DNA of 64,000 bases, from the NCBI RefSeq assembly GCF_023656565.1, contig NZ_JAMOKG010000004.1:186001-250000 (forward strand), written 5' to 3'. This DNA comes from Flavobacterium tyrosinilyticum. GTDB lineage: Bacteria; Bacteroidota; Bacteroidia; Flavobacteriales; Flavobacteriaceae. A program made the position numbers and the translations under genes. The notes under the pieces are model-generated. The model was not told where the DNA came from. It ran no database searches and saw only the letters and a program-made list of their open reading frames with translations. Below, one piece after another: positions 49,579 to 58,293 of this stretch (its first letter is position 1; the number at the start of each line of letters is the position of its first letter).

Positions 49579-51462
49579 ATGGCAACAGGTAAAATTAATG
49601 TTTCAGTAGAAAACATTTTTCCTTTAATTAAAAAGTTCTTATACAGCGACCACGAAATTTTCTTACGCGAGCTTGTTTCTAATGGTACTGATGCTACTTT
49701 AAAATTAAAACATCTTATTAGCATTGGTGAAGCTAAAGTGGAATACGGAAACCCAATTATCGAAGTAAAAGTAGATAAAGAAGGTAAAAAAATCCACATT
49801 ATCGATCAAGGTTTGGGAATGACTGCTGATGAAGTTGAAAAATACATTAATCAGGTAGCCTTTTCTGGTGCTGAAGAATTTTTAGACAAGTACAAAGATT
49901 CTGCTAAAGATTCTGGAATTATCGGACATTTTGGTCTTGGTTTCTACTCTGCTTTTATGGTAGCTGAAAAAGTTGAAATCATTACGAAATCATACAAAGA
50001 TGAGCCAGCGGCACATTGGACATGTGACGGAAGTCCTGAATTTACTTTAGAACCAGCTGACAAAACTTCACGCGGAACAGAAATCATTCTTCATATTGCT
50101 GAAGATTCTCTTGAATTTTTAGATGATTCTAAAATTAGTGGTTTATTAAACAAATACAACAAGTTCATGCCTATTCCGATTAAATTCGGAACAAGAACTG
50201 AAACTCTTCCTAAACCAGAAGATGCTCCAGAAGATTACGTTAATGAAACGGTTGAAACAGACAACATTATCAACAACCCAAATCCAGCTTGGACAAAACA
50301 GCCTTCTGAATTATCTGACGAAGATTACAAAAACTTCTACAGAGAATTGTATCCAATGCAATTTGAAGAGCCATTATTCCACATTCATTTAAATGTAGAT
50401 TATCCTTTTAACTTAACTGGTATTTTGTATTTCCCGAAATTGGGTAATGATATGCAAATCCAAAAAGATAAAATTCAGTTGTACCAAAACCAAGTTTACG
50501 TTACAGACAACGTAGAAGGAATTGTTCCTGAATTTTTGACAATGTTAAAAGGTGTTATCGATTCTCCAGATATTCCATTGAACGTTTCTCGTTCTGGTTT
50601 ACAGGCAGACGGAGCTGTTAAGAAAATCTCAAACTACATTACTCGTAAAGTAGCAGATAAATTAAAAGCTTTATTTAACGAAAACCGTGCTGATTTTGAA
50701 GCAAAATGGAACGATATTAAAATCGTTTTAGAATACGGAATGCTTTCTGAAGAGAAATTCTACGAAAAAGCAGGTGCATTTGTTTTGTATCCAACTGTAG
50801 ATGACACTTACTTTACATTAGAAGAATTAAAAGAAAAACTAAAAGAAAACCAAACTGATAAAGATGATAAATTAGTAGTTCTTTATGCTGGAAATAAAGA
50901 TGCTCAGCATTCTTACATTGAAGCAGCAAAAGACAAAGGCTACGAAGTATTGCTTTTAGATTCTCCTATTATTTCGCATTTGATTCAAAAAATCGAAAAC
51001 GACAATAGCGGATTAACTTTTGTACGTGTTGACTCTGATCACATTGACAATTTAATCAAAAAAGAAGAAAACACTATTTCTAAACTTTCTGATGACGAAA
51101 AAGCAGCTTTAAAAACTTCTTTAGAAGCTTATATTCCAAAAGCATACAGCGTTCAATTGGAAGCTATGGATTCTCAAGCAGCTCCATTCATCATCACGCA
51201 ACCAGAATTTATGCGTAGAATGAAAGAAATGAGCCAAACAGGTGGTGGCGGAATGTTCGGAATGGGTAATATGCCAGAAATGTACAATCTGGTTGTAAAC
51301 ACCAATTCTGATTTAGCTTCAAGTATTTTAAATACAGAAGACAAAACACACCAAGAGCATTTAGTTAAGCAAGCTTTAGATTTAGCTAAATTATCTCAAA
51401 ACCTGTTAAAAGGCGAAGCGCTTACTGCTTTCGTAAAAAGAAGTTTCGAAATGATCAAATAA
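49579..51462 (+). CDS. htpG: Molecular chaperone HtpG (Hsp90)
   Basis: A 627-residue dimeric ATP-dependent chaperone. The start at ATG 49579 (MATGKINVSVENIFPLIKKFLYSDHEIFLRELVSNGTDAT) matches the family; earlier in-frame start codons would add an unrelated leader. The ATP-binding GHKL motifs are LRELVSNGTDA, IDQGLGM and GIIGHFGLGFYSAFM. The middle domain has LNVSRSGLQ in place of the usual LNVSREMLQ, and the C-terminal dimerisation domain follows. The Gly/Met-rich TGGGGMFGMGNMPEM insert near residue 555 is a low-complexity loop. A strong terminator follows. Confidence 0.96.
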   Translation: MATGKINVSVENIFPLIKKFLYSDHEIFLRELVSNGTDATLKLKHLISIGEAKVEYGNPIIEVKVDKEGKKIHIIDQGLGMTADEVEKYINQVAFSGAEEFLDKYKDSAKDSGIIGHFGLGFYSAFMVAEKVEIITKSYKDEPAAHWTCDGSPEFTLEPADKTSRGTEIILHIAEDSLEFLDDSKISGLLNKYNKFMPIPIKFGTRTETLPKPEDAPEDYVNETVETDNIINNPNPAWTKQPSELSDEDYKNFYRELYPMQFEEPLFHIHLNVDYPFNLTGILYFPKLGNDMQIQKDKIQLYQNQVYVTDNVEGIVPEFLTMLKGVIDSPDIPLNVSRSGLQADGAVKKISNYITRKVADKLKALFNENRADFEAKWNDIKIVLEYGMLSEEKFYEKAGAFVLYPTVDDTYFTLEELKEKLKENQTDKDDKLVVLYAGNKDAQHSYIEAAKDKGYEVLLLDSPIISHLIQKIENDNSGLTFVRVDSDHIDNLIKKEENTISKLSDDEKAALKTSLEAYIPKAYSVQLEAMDSQAAPFIITQPEFMRRMKEMSQTGGGGMFGMGNMPEMYNLVVNTNSDLASSILNTEDKTHQEHLVKQALDLAKLSQNLLKGEALTAFVKRSFEMIK

Positions 51463-51483
51463 GCATTTAGATGCTATCTTAGT

Positions 51484-51513
51484 AAAAGCTGCCCAAACTG
51501 GGCAGCTTTTTTT
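51484..51513 (+). terminator. Terminator of htpG
   Basis: AAAGCTGCCC, 5-base loop, GGGCAGCTTT, then T run. Confidence 0.88.
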
Positions 51514-51612
51514 ATTTCTCATCTCTTCAACCATAATTTTTTCTTCAAAAATTCGTTATAAAGCGCTATAGATTACCACTAAATGATCTTTATTGCAATT
51601 CAAATTTTTTAT

Positions 51613-51620
51613 TACATTTG
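51613..51620 (+). promoter_or_regulatory. Promoter of the lipoprotein gene (-33 TTG and -7 box)
   Basis: TACATTTG matches TAnnTTTG, with TTG at 51593-51595, 17 bp upstream. The box ends 37 bp before the start codon. Confidence 0.5.
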
Positions 51621-51657
51621 ACTGCCTTATTAATCTAACCCAAAACAAAAAGACCCT

Positions 51658-52491
51658 ATGAAAAAAACTGCTATTTTATTAACAACCATTTGTGCTACAG
51701 CACTTTTATATGTCTCTTGTTCAAGCGACAATAACGACCCGGCCGTTTCAACAGACTTGACCAGCATTGGAGCTTCAGTTGCCGTTGACGCTTCAAACGA
51801 AATGGATCTTAACACCAGTCTTTTAATCAGCACAAGCACCTCAACTTCTGGAAAACCTGCCGATACACCTCCTGGAATTTGCGCAACAATTACCATTACA
51901 ACGCCAAATGGAGGAAATTACCCTAAAGTCTTTTTAGCCGATTTTGGAACAGCAGGATGCAAAGACGAAAATAATCTTACGCGTAAAGGAAAACTAGAAG
52001 TAACGCTTTCTGGACCCATTACAGAAACTGGAAGCAAAATGACAATTAAAAGAATTGACTATTCTATAAAAGACATCAAATTAGAAGGAACTATTGAATA
52101 TACAAACACTACAACTGTTGCTTCTACACCGCAATGGACTAGAAAAGTTATGAATGGAAAATTAACAGATTTACAAGGAGGAGTTTATACCAATTCAGGA
52201 ACTTACACTACTAAACAAACTGCAGGCGCAGACACGCCTTTGATTTTATCTGACAACGTTTATGAAATTATCGATGGCACGCATACCGTAACATCTTCAA
52301 ATGGTGTAGCACTTACTTTGACAGTAAAAGAACCGCTAATTAAAAAATATTCATGCCTATTTATCTCCAAAGGACAATTAAAAGTACAAGGAGGTATTTT
52401 AAACGGAGTTATAGATTACGGAAACAATGACTGCGACTCAAATTACACGTATACGCACGAAAATGGCACTTCGTTTATTTTGTCGATGTAA
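51658..52491 (+). CDS. Lipoprotein of unknown function
   Basis: A 277-residue lipoprotein with signal MKKTAILLTTICATALLYVSC (lipobox YVSC) and the acidic SSDNND after the Cys that is typical of surface-exported Bacteroidetes lipoproteins. The mature part is Thr/Ser-rich and beta-like, including ICATITITTPNGGNYPKVFLADFGTAGCKDENNLTRKGKLEVTLSGPI, which recurs in Bacteroidetes secreted proteins. Six Cys could form disulfides. No family name can be given with confidence. It has its own promoter and terminator. Confidence 0.75.
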   Translation: MKKTAILLTTICATALLYVSCSSDNNDPAVSTDLTSIGASVAVDASNEMDLNTSLLISTSTSTSGKPADTPPGICATITITTPNGGNYPKVFLADFGTAGCKDENNLTRKGKLEVTLSGPITETGSKMTIKRIDYSIKDIKLEGTIEYTNTTTVASTPQWTRKVMNGKLTDLQGGVYTNSGTYTTKQTAGADTPLILSDNVYEIIDGTHTVTSSNGVALTLTVKEPLIKKYSCLFISKGQLKVQGGILNGVIDYGNNDCDSNYTYTHENGTSFILSM

Positions 52492-52514
52492 AACCTTTTC
52501 TTGCATTACTTTAG

Positions 52515-52550
52515 AATCCCAATTTAGAAATAAATTGGGATTTATTTTTT
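52515..52550 (+). terminator. Terminator of the lipoprotein gene
   Basis: AATCCCAATTT and AAATTGGGATT with a 6-base loop, then T-rich sequence. Confidence 0.85.
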
Positions 52551-52626
52551 TTATAAAAAATAAAACATCACCCCCTATTTACATTTAAACTATTTTCTTT
52601 ATTTTGCACCAAAATCTCAAAAACTA

Positions 52627-53382
52627 ATGAAAAAAACACTAATTGCTTTTGTTACTCTTGCAGTATTAGCATCTTGCAGCAAAAAAGAATCAGCTGCTGA
52701 TAACCTACACATCACAGGAAACATTAAAGGTTTAAAAACCGGAACTTTATATATCCAAAGAATTGTCGACACTTCTCTTGTTGCTATTGACAGCATCAAA
52801 ATTGATGGAAACTCAGCTTTTGAAAGAGATATTAAATTAGAATCTCCAGAAATGCTCTATTTATATTTGGATCGAGGTGTAACAAACTCATTAGACAATA
52901 ACATTTTATTCTTTGCCGAGCCAGGAACTATCAATATCGATACTAATCTGGACAACTTCATTGCTGGTGCAAAAATTACTGGATCTAAAAACCAGGAATT
53001 ATATGAGGAATACCAAAAAATAAACACACGTTTTAGAGACGAAAACTTGTCTATGGTAGAATCAAAATTCAAAGCTTTAAAAAGACAAGATCAAAAAGCA
53101 GTTGACAGTATTGACGCGAAACAACAGTCAAACATCAAAAGAAAATATTTATACGCTACAAACTTTGCCATCAACAATAAAGATCACGAAGTAGCGCCTT
53201 ATATTGCTTTAGCAGAAATTTACGATATCAACCTTAAGTTTCTTGATACGATTCAAAAATCAATGACTCCAAAAGTGGCTCAATCACTTTACGGAAAGAA
53301 ACTAACTAAGTATGTGGCTGAAGTTAAAAAAGCAGAACAAAATGCTCCAGCAGCTGCAACAACTCCAGCTCCAGCTGAATAA
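52627..53382 (+). CDS. DUF4369 domain lipoprotein
   Basis: A 251-residue lipoprotein with lipobox LASC. The domain LHITGNIKGLKTGTLYIQRIVDTSLVAIDSIKIDGNSAFERDIKLESPEMLYLYLDRG matches DUF4369, usually the N-terminal module of thioredoxin-like (TlpA/ResA-type) proteins in Bacteroidetes. Here the thioredoxin domain is absent and the C-terminal half is helical and Lys/Gln-rich, ending in an Ala/Pro tail. The role may be binding at the periplasmic face. It stands alone, with a terminator after it. Confidence 0.85.
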   Translation: MKKTLIAFVTLAVLASCSKKESAADNLHITGNIKGLKTGTLYIQRIVDTSLVAIDSIKIDGNSAFERDIKLESPEMLYLYLDRGVTNSLDNNILFFAEPGTINIDTNLDNFIAGAKITGSKNQELYEEYQKINTRFRDENLSMVESKFKALKRQDQKAVDSIDAKQQSNIKRKYLYATNFAINNKDHEVAPYIALAEIYDINLKFLDTIQKSMTPKVAQSLYGKKLTKYVAEVKKAEQNAPAAATTPAPAE

Positions 53383-53400
53383 AACATAAAAGCAACAATG

Positions 53401-53434
53401 AAAAACGTCCTGAATTATCAGGACGTTTTTTTTT
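53401..53434 (+). terminator. Terminator of the DUF4369 gene
   Basis: AAAACGTCCTGA, ATTA loop, TCAGGACGTTTT, followed by T residues. Confidence 0.9.
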
Positions 53435-53723
53435 ATGCTTAAATTCAACAAAAATCCCACAAAGGATATAAATGCTATCGCCAGCGATTTTCAATCTTTA
53501 AAACACAATTAAATCACCACAATGCAATACGTTTCATTTAATATGCTTTCTGTGGTTGAAACCGCGAGCTATATTTGAAAAACTTCCGTAAAGAAAACCA
53601 CCAATCTTTTTCGAATTCCTAGTGTAACTTCTTCTTCGCCGAAAAATTGGCATTTGGAATTTTAGAATTGAAATTTTAAAAAATGGCATAAAAAAAACCG
53701 CCACATTTCTGTGATGGTTTTTG
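53435..53723. other. Intergenic region with no recognised gene
   Basis: AT-rich sequence with no convincing open frame. Its right end (53690-53715) holds an imperfect hairpin followed by T residues on the minus strand, which probably terminates the tRNA-Thr transcript. Confidence 0.4.
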
Positions 53724-53797
53724 AGCCGATAGAGGGACTCGAACCCACGACCTGCTGATTACAAATCAGCTGCTCTAGCCAGCTGAGCTACATCGGC
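53724..53797 (-). tRNA. tRNA-Thr (anticodon TGT)
   Basis: 74 bases fold as a standard cloverleaf: acceptor strand GCCGATG paired with TATCGGC, D arm GCTC/GAGC, anticodon stem GCTGA/TCAGC with loop TTTGTAA (anticodon TGT), and TPsiC arm with GTTCGAGTC. The CCA end is not encoded. Identical to the second copy upstream. Confidence 0.95.
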
Positions 53798-53869
53798 CTA
53801 TTTTGCGAGTGCAAAGATATAAATGTTTTTTAATATTCCAAAAAAAATTTCACACCTCTCTCTATAATT

Positions 53870-53902
53870 AAAAAAACCATTCGCCGAGGCGAATGGTTTC
53901 CG
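53870..53902 (-). terminator. Terminator between the two tRNA-Thr genes
   Basis: AAACCATTCGCC and GGCGAATGGTTT (53874-53885 / 53888-53899) with T run on the minus strand. Confidence 0.8.
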
Positions 53903-53909
53903 TTTTTTG

Positions 53910-53983
53910 AGCCGATAGAGGGACTCGAACCCACGACCTGCTGATTACAAATCAGCTGCTCTAGCCAGCTGAGCTACATCGGC
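53910..53983 (-). tRNA. tRNA-Thr (anticodon TGT), second copy
   Basis: Same 74-base sequence and cloverleaf as the copy at 53724-53797, anticodon TGT. The short flanks also match (TTGA after the 3' end), pointing to a recent tandem duplication. Confidence 0.95.
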
Positions 53984-54059
53984 GTCATTACGGGTGCAAA
54001 TATAAAGCGGTTTTTCAATTTCCCAAAATAAATTTGCACTTTTTTACACTTTTTTTTGC

Positions 54060-54326
54060 TTATAATGCGTTGATTTTTTCAATCAATTGATTAGCAGCTT
54101 GTTCTAATTCAACATTAATTTGCTTGAAGTGTGCTTTTTTATTTTCAACGTTCTTTGCGTTCACTTTTGTAATCAAAGTATCGAATGCAGCGATAGCTTC
54201 ATCGACCAAAGCATTCGTTTCTGGAGTAGGATTTCCTGTTGTTGACATCTCAAACAAGTAAACAGCTTCAATAATATCTCCTAATACGAAGTTGATGTCT
54301 TTCTTTAAATTCTTAACGTTTGCCAT
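54060..54326 (-). CDS. Small conserved-looking protein of unknown function
   Basis: An 88-residue protein from ATG at 54326 (MANVKNLKKDINFVLGDIIEAVYLF). It is predicted wholly helical, soluble and cysteine-free, with two helical blocks separated by STTGNPTPETNA. No family was recognised. An earlier in-frame start would place the N-terminus across a -7 box (TACTTTTG, 54354-54361), which supports the chosen start. It lies between tRNA genes and manA, without clear operon links. Confidence 0.75.
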   Translation of the reverse strand: MANVKNLKKDINFVLGDIIEAVYLFEMSTTGNPTPETNALVDEAIAAFDTLITKVNAKNVENKKAHFKQINVELEQAANQLIEKINAL

Positions 54327-54353
54327 TTTTCTTATTATTTTAATTTGCGTCTG

Positions 54354-54361
54354 CAAAAGTA
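54354..54361 (-). promoter_or_regulatory. -7 promoter box for the small helical protein gene
   Basis: TACTTTTG on the minus strand matches TAnnTTTG, 28 bp before ATG 54326. Confidence 0.45.
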
Positions 54362-54383
54362 CATATTATCTTTAAATTTAATG

Positions 54384-55352
54384 CTAAGAAATGTAAATTT
54401 CTAAAATTGAAGCTTTTCCGCTCAAATTAAATGCATTTATCGCAGCTGGAATTAAGACAGTATCTCCTTTAATATAAGTATGCTTAAATCCGTCATATTC
54501 GATTTCGAAACTTCCTTCAATACACATATAAACCGTAAATGTTTCTCCGTTCTTAACTACTTCCACTTTGTCTTCTAAAGGAAGGAAATTAGTTGTAAAA
54601 TAAGGACAGTCAACAACAGTATTTGAAGTATTCACTTTAGACTCGTATTTTTTCTGCGTATCAACTTTATTATAGTTAATGGCATCTAATGCAAGATCTA
54701 CGTGCAATTCTCTTTTATTTCCTTGTGCATCTACACGATCAAAATCGTATAAACGATATGTAATATCAGAAGTCTGCTGAATTTCGGCAACTACTAATCC
54801 AGCTCCAATTGCGTGAACCGTTCCGGTTTCTAAGAAGAAAACATCTCCAGATTTTGCTTTCACATCATCTAAGATCGAAACCAAAGTATTGTCGTCTAAA
54901 TGTTTCAAGTATTCTTCTTTACTAGAATCTTTTTTAAAACCAACAATAATTCTAGCATCAGCATCGGCCTGCATTACATACCACATTTCAGTCTTTCCGA
55001 ATGAGTTGTGACGCTCTTTTGCCAATTTATCGTTTGGATGCACCTGAATAGAAAGATCTTCTCTTGCATCTAGGTACTTAAAAAGTAACGGAAATTGTTT
55101 TCCGAATCTTTTATAAACTTTAGTTCCTAAAATCGCATCTGGTGTTTCATCAATCAAATCCATTAACGATTTTCCTTTTAAAACTCCATTTGCAACTACA
55201 CTCACATCGCCTTGTACAGTAGACAATTCCCAGCTTTCGCCAGTAATTTTAGAAACGATTGGTTTATTTAAAATAGTTTTTAATTTTTCTCCTCCCCAGA
55301 TTCTTTCTTTTAAAATCGGTTCAAATTGCAAAGGGTATAGATTTTGACTCAT
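54384..55352 (-). CDS. manA: Mannose-6-phosphate isomerase, class I
   Basis: A 322-residue cupin-type zinc enzyme that interconverts fructose 6-phosphate and mannose 6-phosphate, feeding GDP-mannose and fucose synthesis. Zinc and active-site segments are SIQVHPNDKLAKER, GKTEMWYVM, FFLETGTVHAIGAGLVVAEIQQTSDITYRLYDFDR. It has the short Bacteroidetes/Firmicutes length rather than the 390-residue E. coli length. It heads a loose minus-strand series with the peroxiredoxin, QueD and idi genes further upstream. Confidence 0.95.
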   Translation of the reverse strand: MSQNLYPLQFEPILKERIWGGEKLKTILNKPIVSKITGESWELSTVQGDVSVVANGVLKGKSLMDLIDETPDAILGTKVYKRFGKQFPLLFKYLDAREDLSIQVHPNDKLAKERHNSFGKTEMWYVMQADADARIIVGFKKDSSKEEYLKHLDDNTLVSILDDVKAKSGDVFFLETGTVHAIGAGLVVAEIQQTSDITYRLYDFDRVDAQGNKRELHVDLALDAINYNKVDTQKKYESKVNTSNTVVDCPYFTTNFLPLEDKVEVVKNGETFTVYMCIEGSFEIEYDGFKHTYIKGDTVLIPAAINAFNLSGKASILEIYIS

Positions 55353-55410
55353 ATTTTTAGGCTAATATATTTTTGTTTAATTAATTCTAATTTAATACTA
55401 TTTTGGTACT

Positions 55411-55869
55411 CTACGATACTAATTCTTGAACGATTTCTAAGGCTTTCGGTATATGTTTTGCAGCATTTGCACTGTCAAATATAGAAATTAGCAAACCATT
55501 TTTATCAATTATATAGGTAACGCGTCCTGGCAGAAGTCCGAACAAATTATTGCGGACACCAAAAAGTTTTCTTAATCTTTTATCTTGATCAGAAAGCAAA
55601 ATAAAAGGCAATTTGTGTTTAGCTGCAAATTTATGATGTGATTTTACACTATCGCTGCTAATACCAATTACCTCAGCTCCTAAATCTTTAAAATCTTCGT
55701 ATTGATCCCGAAAACTGCAAGCTTCAGTTGTACAACCAGGCGTATTATCTTTTGGATAAAAGTAAATTACCACTGGCTTTCTTCCTAAAACGCTTTGGCT
55801 TTCAAAAAGTTCTCCATTGTTGTCTTTCGCAGTAAAATTCGGAACTATATCTCCTATTTTTAATGACAT
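55411..55869 (-). CDS. bcp: Thioredoxin-dependent peroxiredoxin, Bcp/PrxQ type
   Basis: A 152-residue thiol peroxidase that reduces hydrogen peroxide and organic hydroperoxides. The active site NTPGCTTEACSFRD has the peroxidatic Cys 46 and the resolving Cys 51, five residues apart as in PrxQ enzymes. Upstream VIYFYPKD is typical. Its start is 3 bp after the stop of the QueD gene, so both are in one transcript, possibly with idi. Confidence 0.95.
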   Translation of the reverse strand: MSLKIGDIVPNFTAKDNNGELFESQSVLGRKPVVIYFYPKDNTPGCTTEACSFRDQYEDFKDLGAEVIGISSDSVKSHHKFAAKHKLPFILLSDQDKRLRKLFGVRNNLFGLLPGRVTYIIDKNGLLISIFDSANAAKHIPKALEIVQELVS

Positions 55870-55872
55870 TTT

Positions 55873-56283
55873 TTATTCTCCTTTATAAGTTACAAAATTT
55901 CGTTCCGTTTCGTTCAGCACCACTTCAAGATCAAAGTCGGCATGAATTCGTTGTCTAATTTTATTCCATATCACAACAGCAATATTCTCTGCAGTCGGAT
56001 TCAAATCTGCAAATTCAGGAACATCCAAATTCAGATTTTTGTGATCAAACGGAATTTCTACTTCTTCTCGTATAATATCCGCCAATACTTTCACATCTAA
56101 AACAAAACCAGTTTCCGGGTCAATTTTTCCTGTAACACTTACTGTTAAACCATAATTATGACCATGAAAGTTCGGGTTATTGCATTTTCCAAAAACAGCA
56201 TCGTTTTTTTCAAATGACCAATCCTTTCGATGCAATCGGTGTGCCGCATTAAAATGCGCTTTTCTTGATATGGTTACTCTCAT
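55873..56283 (-). CDS. queD: 6-carboxytetrahydropterin / 6-pyruvoyl-tetrahydropterin synthase homologue
   Basis: A 136-residue T-fold enzyme. Zinc-binding His residues are in HFNAAHRL and FHGHNYGL, and the catalytic Cys is in FGKCNNPNFHGHNYG. FDHKNLN and the Glu in VVLNETERN are also conserved. It probably makes 6-carboxytetrahydropterin for queuosine, though a PTPS role cannot be excluded. No other queuosine gene is adjacent. It lies between idi (20 bp upstream) and a peroxiredoxin gene (3 bp downstream). Confidence 0.9.
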   Translation of the reverse strand: MRVTISRKAHFNAAHRLHRKDWSFEKNDAVFGKCNNPNFHGHNYGLTVSVTGKIDPETGFVLDVKVLADIIREEVEIPFDHKNLNLDVPEFADLNPTAENIAVVIWNKIRQRIHADFDLEVVLNETERNFVTYKGE

Positions 56284-56303
56284 TTATGTTTCTGGTTAGT
56301 TGG

Positions 56304-56831
56304 CTATAATTTATGGTCTTCTAGATAATGATCAAATTCGTCAAAAATTATCTTAAACCATACGGTATAAATTTCGGGCTGTTTTTCAATATCTGCTTTA
56401 ACATCTTCAATACTCATCCATTTCCAGTCTTCTACTTCGTCTGGATTTATGTTTGGCTCCTCATTATAATAACCAATCATGACATGGTCCAGTTCATGTT
56501 CTGTCAAACCGTTATCAAAAGGCGCTTTGTATATAAAATGAAACAACTCTTTTAATTCGGCTTTAAAACCCATTTCTTCAAACAATCTTCGGCTTCCCGC
56601 TTCAATGTTGGTTTCTCCTTCTCTCTGATGACTGCAGCAAGTGTTTGTCCAAAGCAACGGAGAGTGGTATTTATGATGAGCACGCTGTTGCAGCATAATT
56701 TCGTTTTTACTATTCAAAATAAAAACCGAAAAGGCACGGTGCAAAAGCGCTTTTTCATGTGCTTCTAATTTTGGCATTAAGCCAATCTGTTCATCGTTTT
56801 GATTAACTAGTATTACGTTTTCTTCTGTCAT
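56304..56831 (-). CDS. idi: Isopentenyl-diphosphate delta-isomerase, type 1
   Basis: A 175-residue Nudix-fold enzyme that interconverts isopentenyl and dimethylallyl diphosphate for isoprenoid synthesis. The active-site Cys is in LLWTNTCCSHQREGE, and the metal/acid Glu is in ELDHVMIGYYNEEP. The Nudix-like segment is AGSRRLFEEMGF. It is the first gene of a likely idi-queD-bcp transcript. A -7 box (TATTTTTG) lies at 56849-56856 on the minus strand. Confidence 0.95.
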   Translation of the reverse strand: MTEENVILVNQNDEQIGLMPKLEAHEKALLHRAFSVFILNSKNEIMLQQRAHHKYHSPLLWTNTCCSHQREGETNIEAGSRRLFEEMGFKAELKELFHFIYKAPFDNGLTEHELDHVMIGYYNEEPNINPDEVEDWKWMSIEDVKADIEKQPEIYTVWFKIIFDEFDHYLEDHKL

Positions 56832-56848
56832 AAGGCTTCTTAAGCAAA

Positions 56849-56856
56849 CAAAAATA
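56849..56856 (-). promoter_or_regulatory. -7 promoter box for the idi-queD-bcp transcript
   Basis: TATTTTTG on the minus strand matches TAnnTTTG, 18 bp before the idi start. Confidence 0.4.
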
Positions 56857-57090
56857 CGAAAAAAGAAATGGCTTAAAAATGCTAATTCAGCTTGTCTAAA
56901 AGTAAGCTTCTGACCAAATTTCTATTTTACTGATTTACAATATTATAATTTATGCTAAAAATTTAAAAGCTGTTAAAATTAAGACATAAAAACTACATTG
57001 TCTTCTTTTACGTAACTAATAAAAAGTTAAAACACACTTAAAAAAATCTCAATAATAATAAACACTGTAATTTGAAGCTAATTCTCAACG

Positions 57091-57098
57091 TATCTTTG
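57091..57098 (+). promoter_or_regulatory. Promoter of the msrB-msrA operon
   Basis: TATCTTTG, a perfect TAnnTTTG, with TTTG at 57071-57074 as a possible -33 element. The box ends 27 bp before the msrB ATG. Confidence 0.6.
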
Positions 57099-57125
57099 AT
57101 ATACAGATTAATCTACTAAGAACTT

Positions 57126-57680
57126 ATGAAATCTAAAAACCTAATTTTCAGCCTCTGTTTTTTGATTCCGCTTTTTATTTTTCAGGCCTGCGGACAAAAC
57201 ACAAAAAAACAAACTGCAAAAACAGCCGTTATGGAAAATAAAATCAGTAAACCCGGAAATCCTTATTATTCAAATACCGATACCACAAAACTTAATGTAA
57301 GCAACGCCGAATGGAAAAAGGTTCTTCCAGCAGATGTGTATGCCGTAATGCGTGAGGCTGATACCGAAAGACCTTTTACAGGCAAATATTGGAATACCGA
57401 TGAAAAAGGAACTTATTACTGTGCTTCATGCGGTAATTTGCTTTTTAGATCGACCGCCAAATTTTCGAGTACTTGCGGATGGCCGAGTTTCTTTGAACAG
57501 GAAAACAAAAAAAGCATTGTTTTTAAAGAAGATAATTCTCTTGGAATGGAAAGAACCGAAACTCTTTGCGGACGCTGCGGCGGACATTTAGGACACATCT
57601 TTGACGATGGTCCAGAACCAACTGGAAAACGCTACTGCATGAATTCGATTGCTCTTGATTTTATTCCAGACACTAAATAA
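57126..57680 (+). CDS. msrB: Peptide-methionine (R)-S-oxide reductase, lipoprotein form
   Basis: A 184-residue enzyme that repairs methionine-R-sulfoxide in proteins. It carries a lipoprotein signal with lipobox FQAC (Cys 22), so it acts in the envelope. The zinc Cys pairs are CASCG and CGRCGGHLGH, and the catalytic Cys is in GKRYCMNSIALDF. CGWPSFFEQ is also typical. It is followed 7 bp later by msrA, which also has a signal peptide. Both enzymes together form a secreted repair pair that covers both sulfoxide isomers. Confidence 0.95.
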   Translation: MKSKNLIFSLCFLIPLFIFQACGQNTKKQTAKTAVMENKISKPGNPYYSNTDTTKLNVSNAEWKKVLPADVYAVMREADTERPFTGKYWNTDEKGTYYCASCGNLLFRSTAKFSSTCGWPSFFEQENKKSIVFKEDNSLGMERTETLCGRCGGHLGHIFDDGPEPTGKRYCMNSIALDFIPDTK

Positions 57681-57687
57681 ACTACAA

Positions 57688-58293
57688 ATGAAAAATATAC
57701 TTTTAATATGTCTTTTTGCGCTTTCGCTGAATGGCATTTCGCAAAATAAAAAGTCGAATCTGGAAACCATCACACTTGGCGGAGGCTGTTACTGGTGCGT
57801 TGAGGCTGTTTACGAAAATCTGGACGGAGTAAAATCTGTTGTTTCTGGATTTTCTGGCGGAAAAGTCGCAAATCCGACTTACGAAGAAGTTTGCACAGGA
57901 GAAACTGGCCACGCCGAAGTGGTTCAGATTACTTACGACAAAAACGTAACTGATATTAACGAAATCTTCAAGGTCTTTTTTACGGTTCACGATCCGACAA
58001 CTTTAAATCGTCAGGGGGCAGATGTTGGAACGCAATATCGTTCTGTTATTTTCTACAAAAACGAAGAACAGAAAAAAGCCGCTCAAAGCATTATTGTCGA
58101 CCTCAACAAAGCTAAAGTGTACAACAATCCAATTGTGACAAAAGTTGAGCCGTTCAAAGTTTTTTATAAAGCAGAAGATTATCATCAAAACTATTATGCA
58201 AACAATAAAAATCAGCCGTATTGCAAAATGGTCATTCAGCCTAAAATAGAAAAGTTTGAAAAGGTTTTTAAAGATAAACTGAAAAAGAAATAA
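57688..58293 (+). CDS. msrA: Peptide-methionine (S)-S-oxide reductase, secreted
   Basis: A 201-residue enzyme from ATG 57688, with a signal peptide (MKNILLICLFALSLNGISQ). The catalytic motif is GGGCYWCVEAVYENLDGV, followed by SGFSGG, TGHAEVVQITYD, FFTVHDPTTLNRQGADVGTQYRSVIFY and AEDYHQNYY, all characteristic of MsrA. It repairs methionine-S-sulfoxide outside the cytoplasm together with MsrB, encoded 7 bp upstream. An earlier in-frame start inside msrB is not supported because the signal peptide begins at 57688. Confidence 0.95.
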   Translation: MKNILLICLFALSLNGISQNKKSNLETITLGGGCYWCVEAVYENLDGVKSVVSGFSGGKVANPTYEEVCTGETGHAEVVQITYDKNVTDINEIFKVFFTVHDPTTLNRQGADVGTQYRSVIFYKNEEQKKAAQSIIVDLNKAKVYNNPIVTKVEPFKVFYKAEDYHQNYYANNKNQPYCKMVIQPKIEKFEKVFKDKLKKK

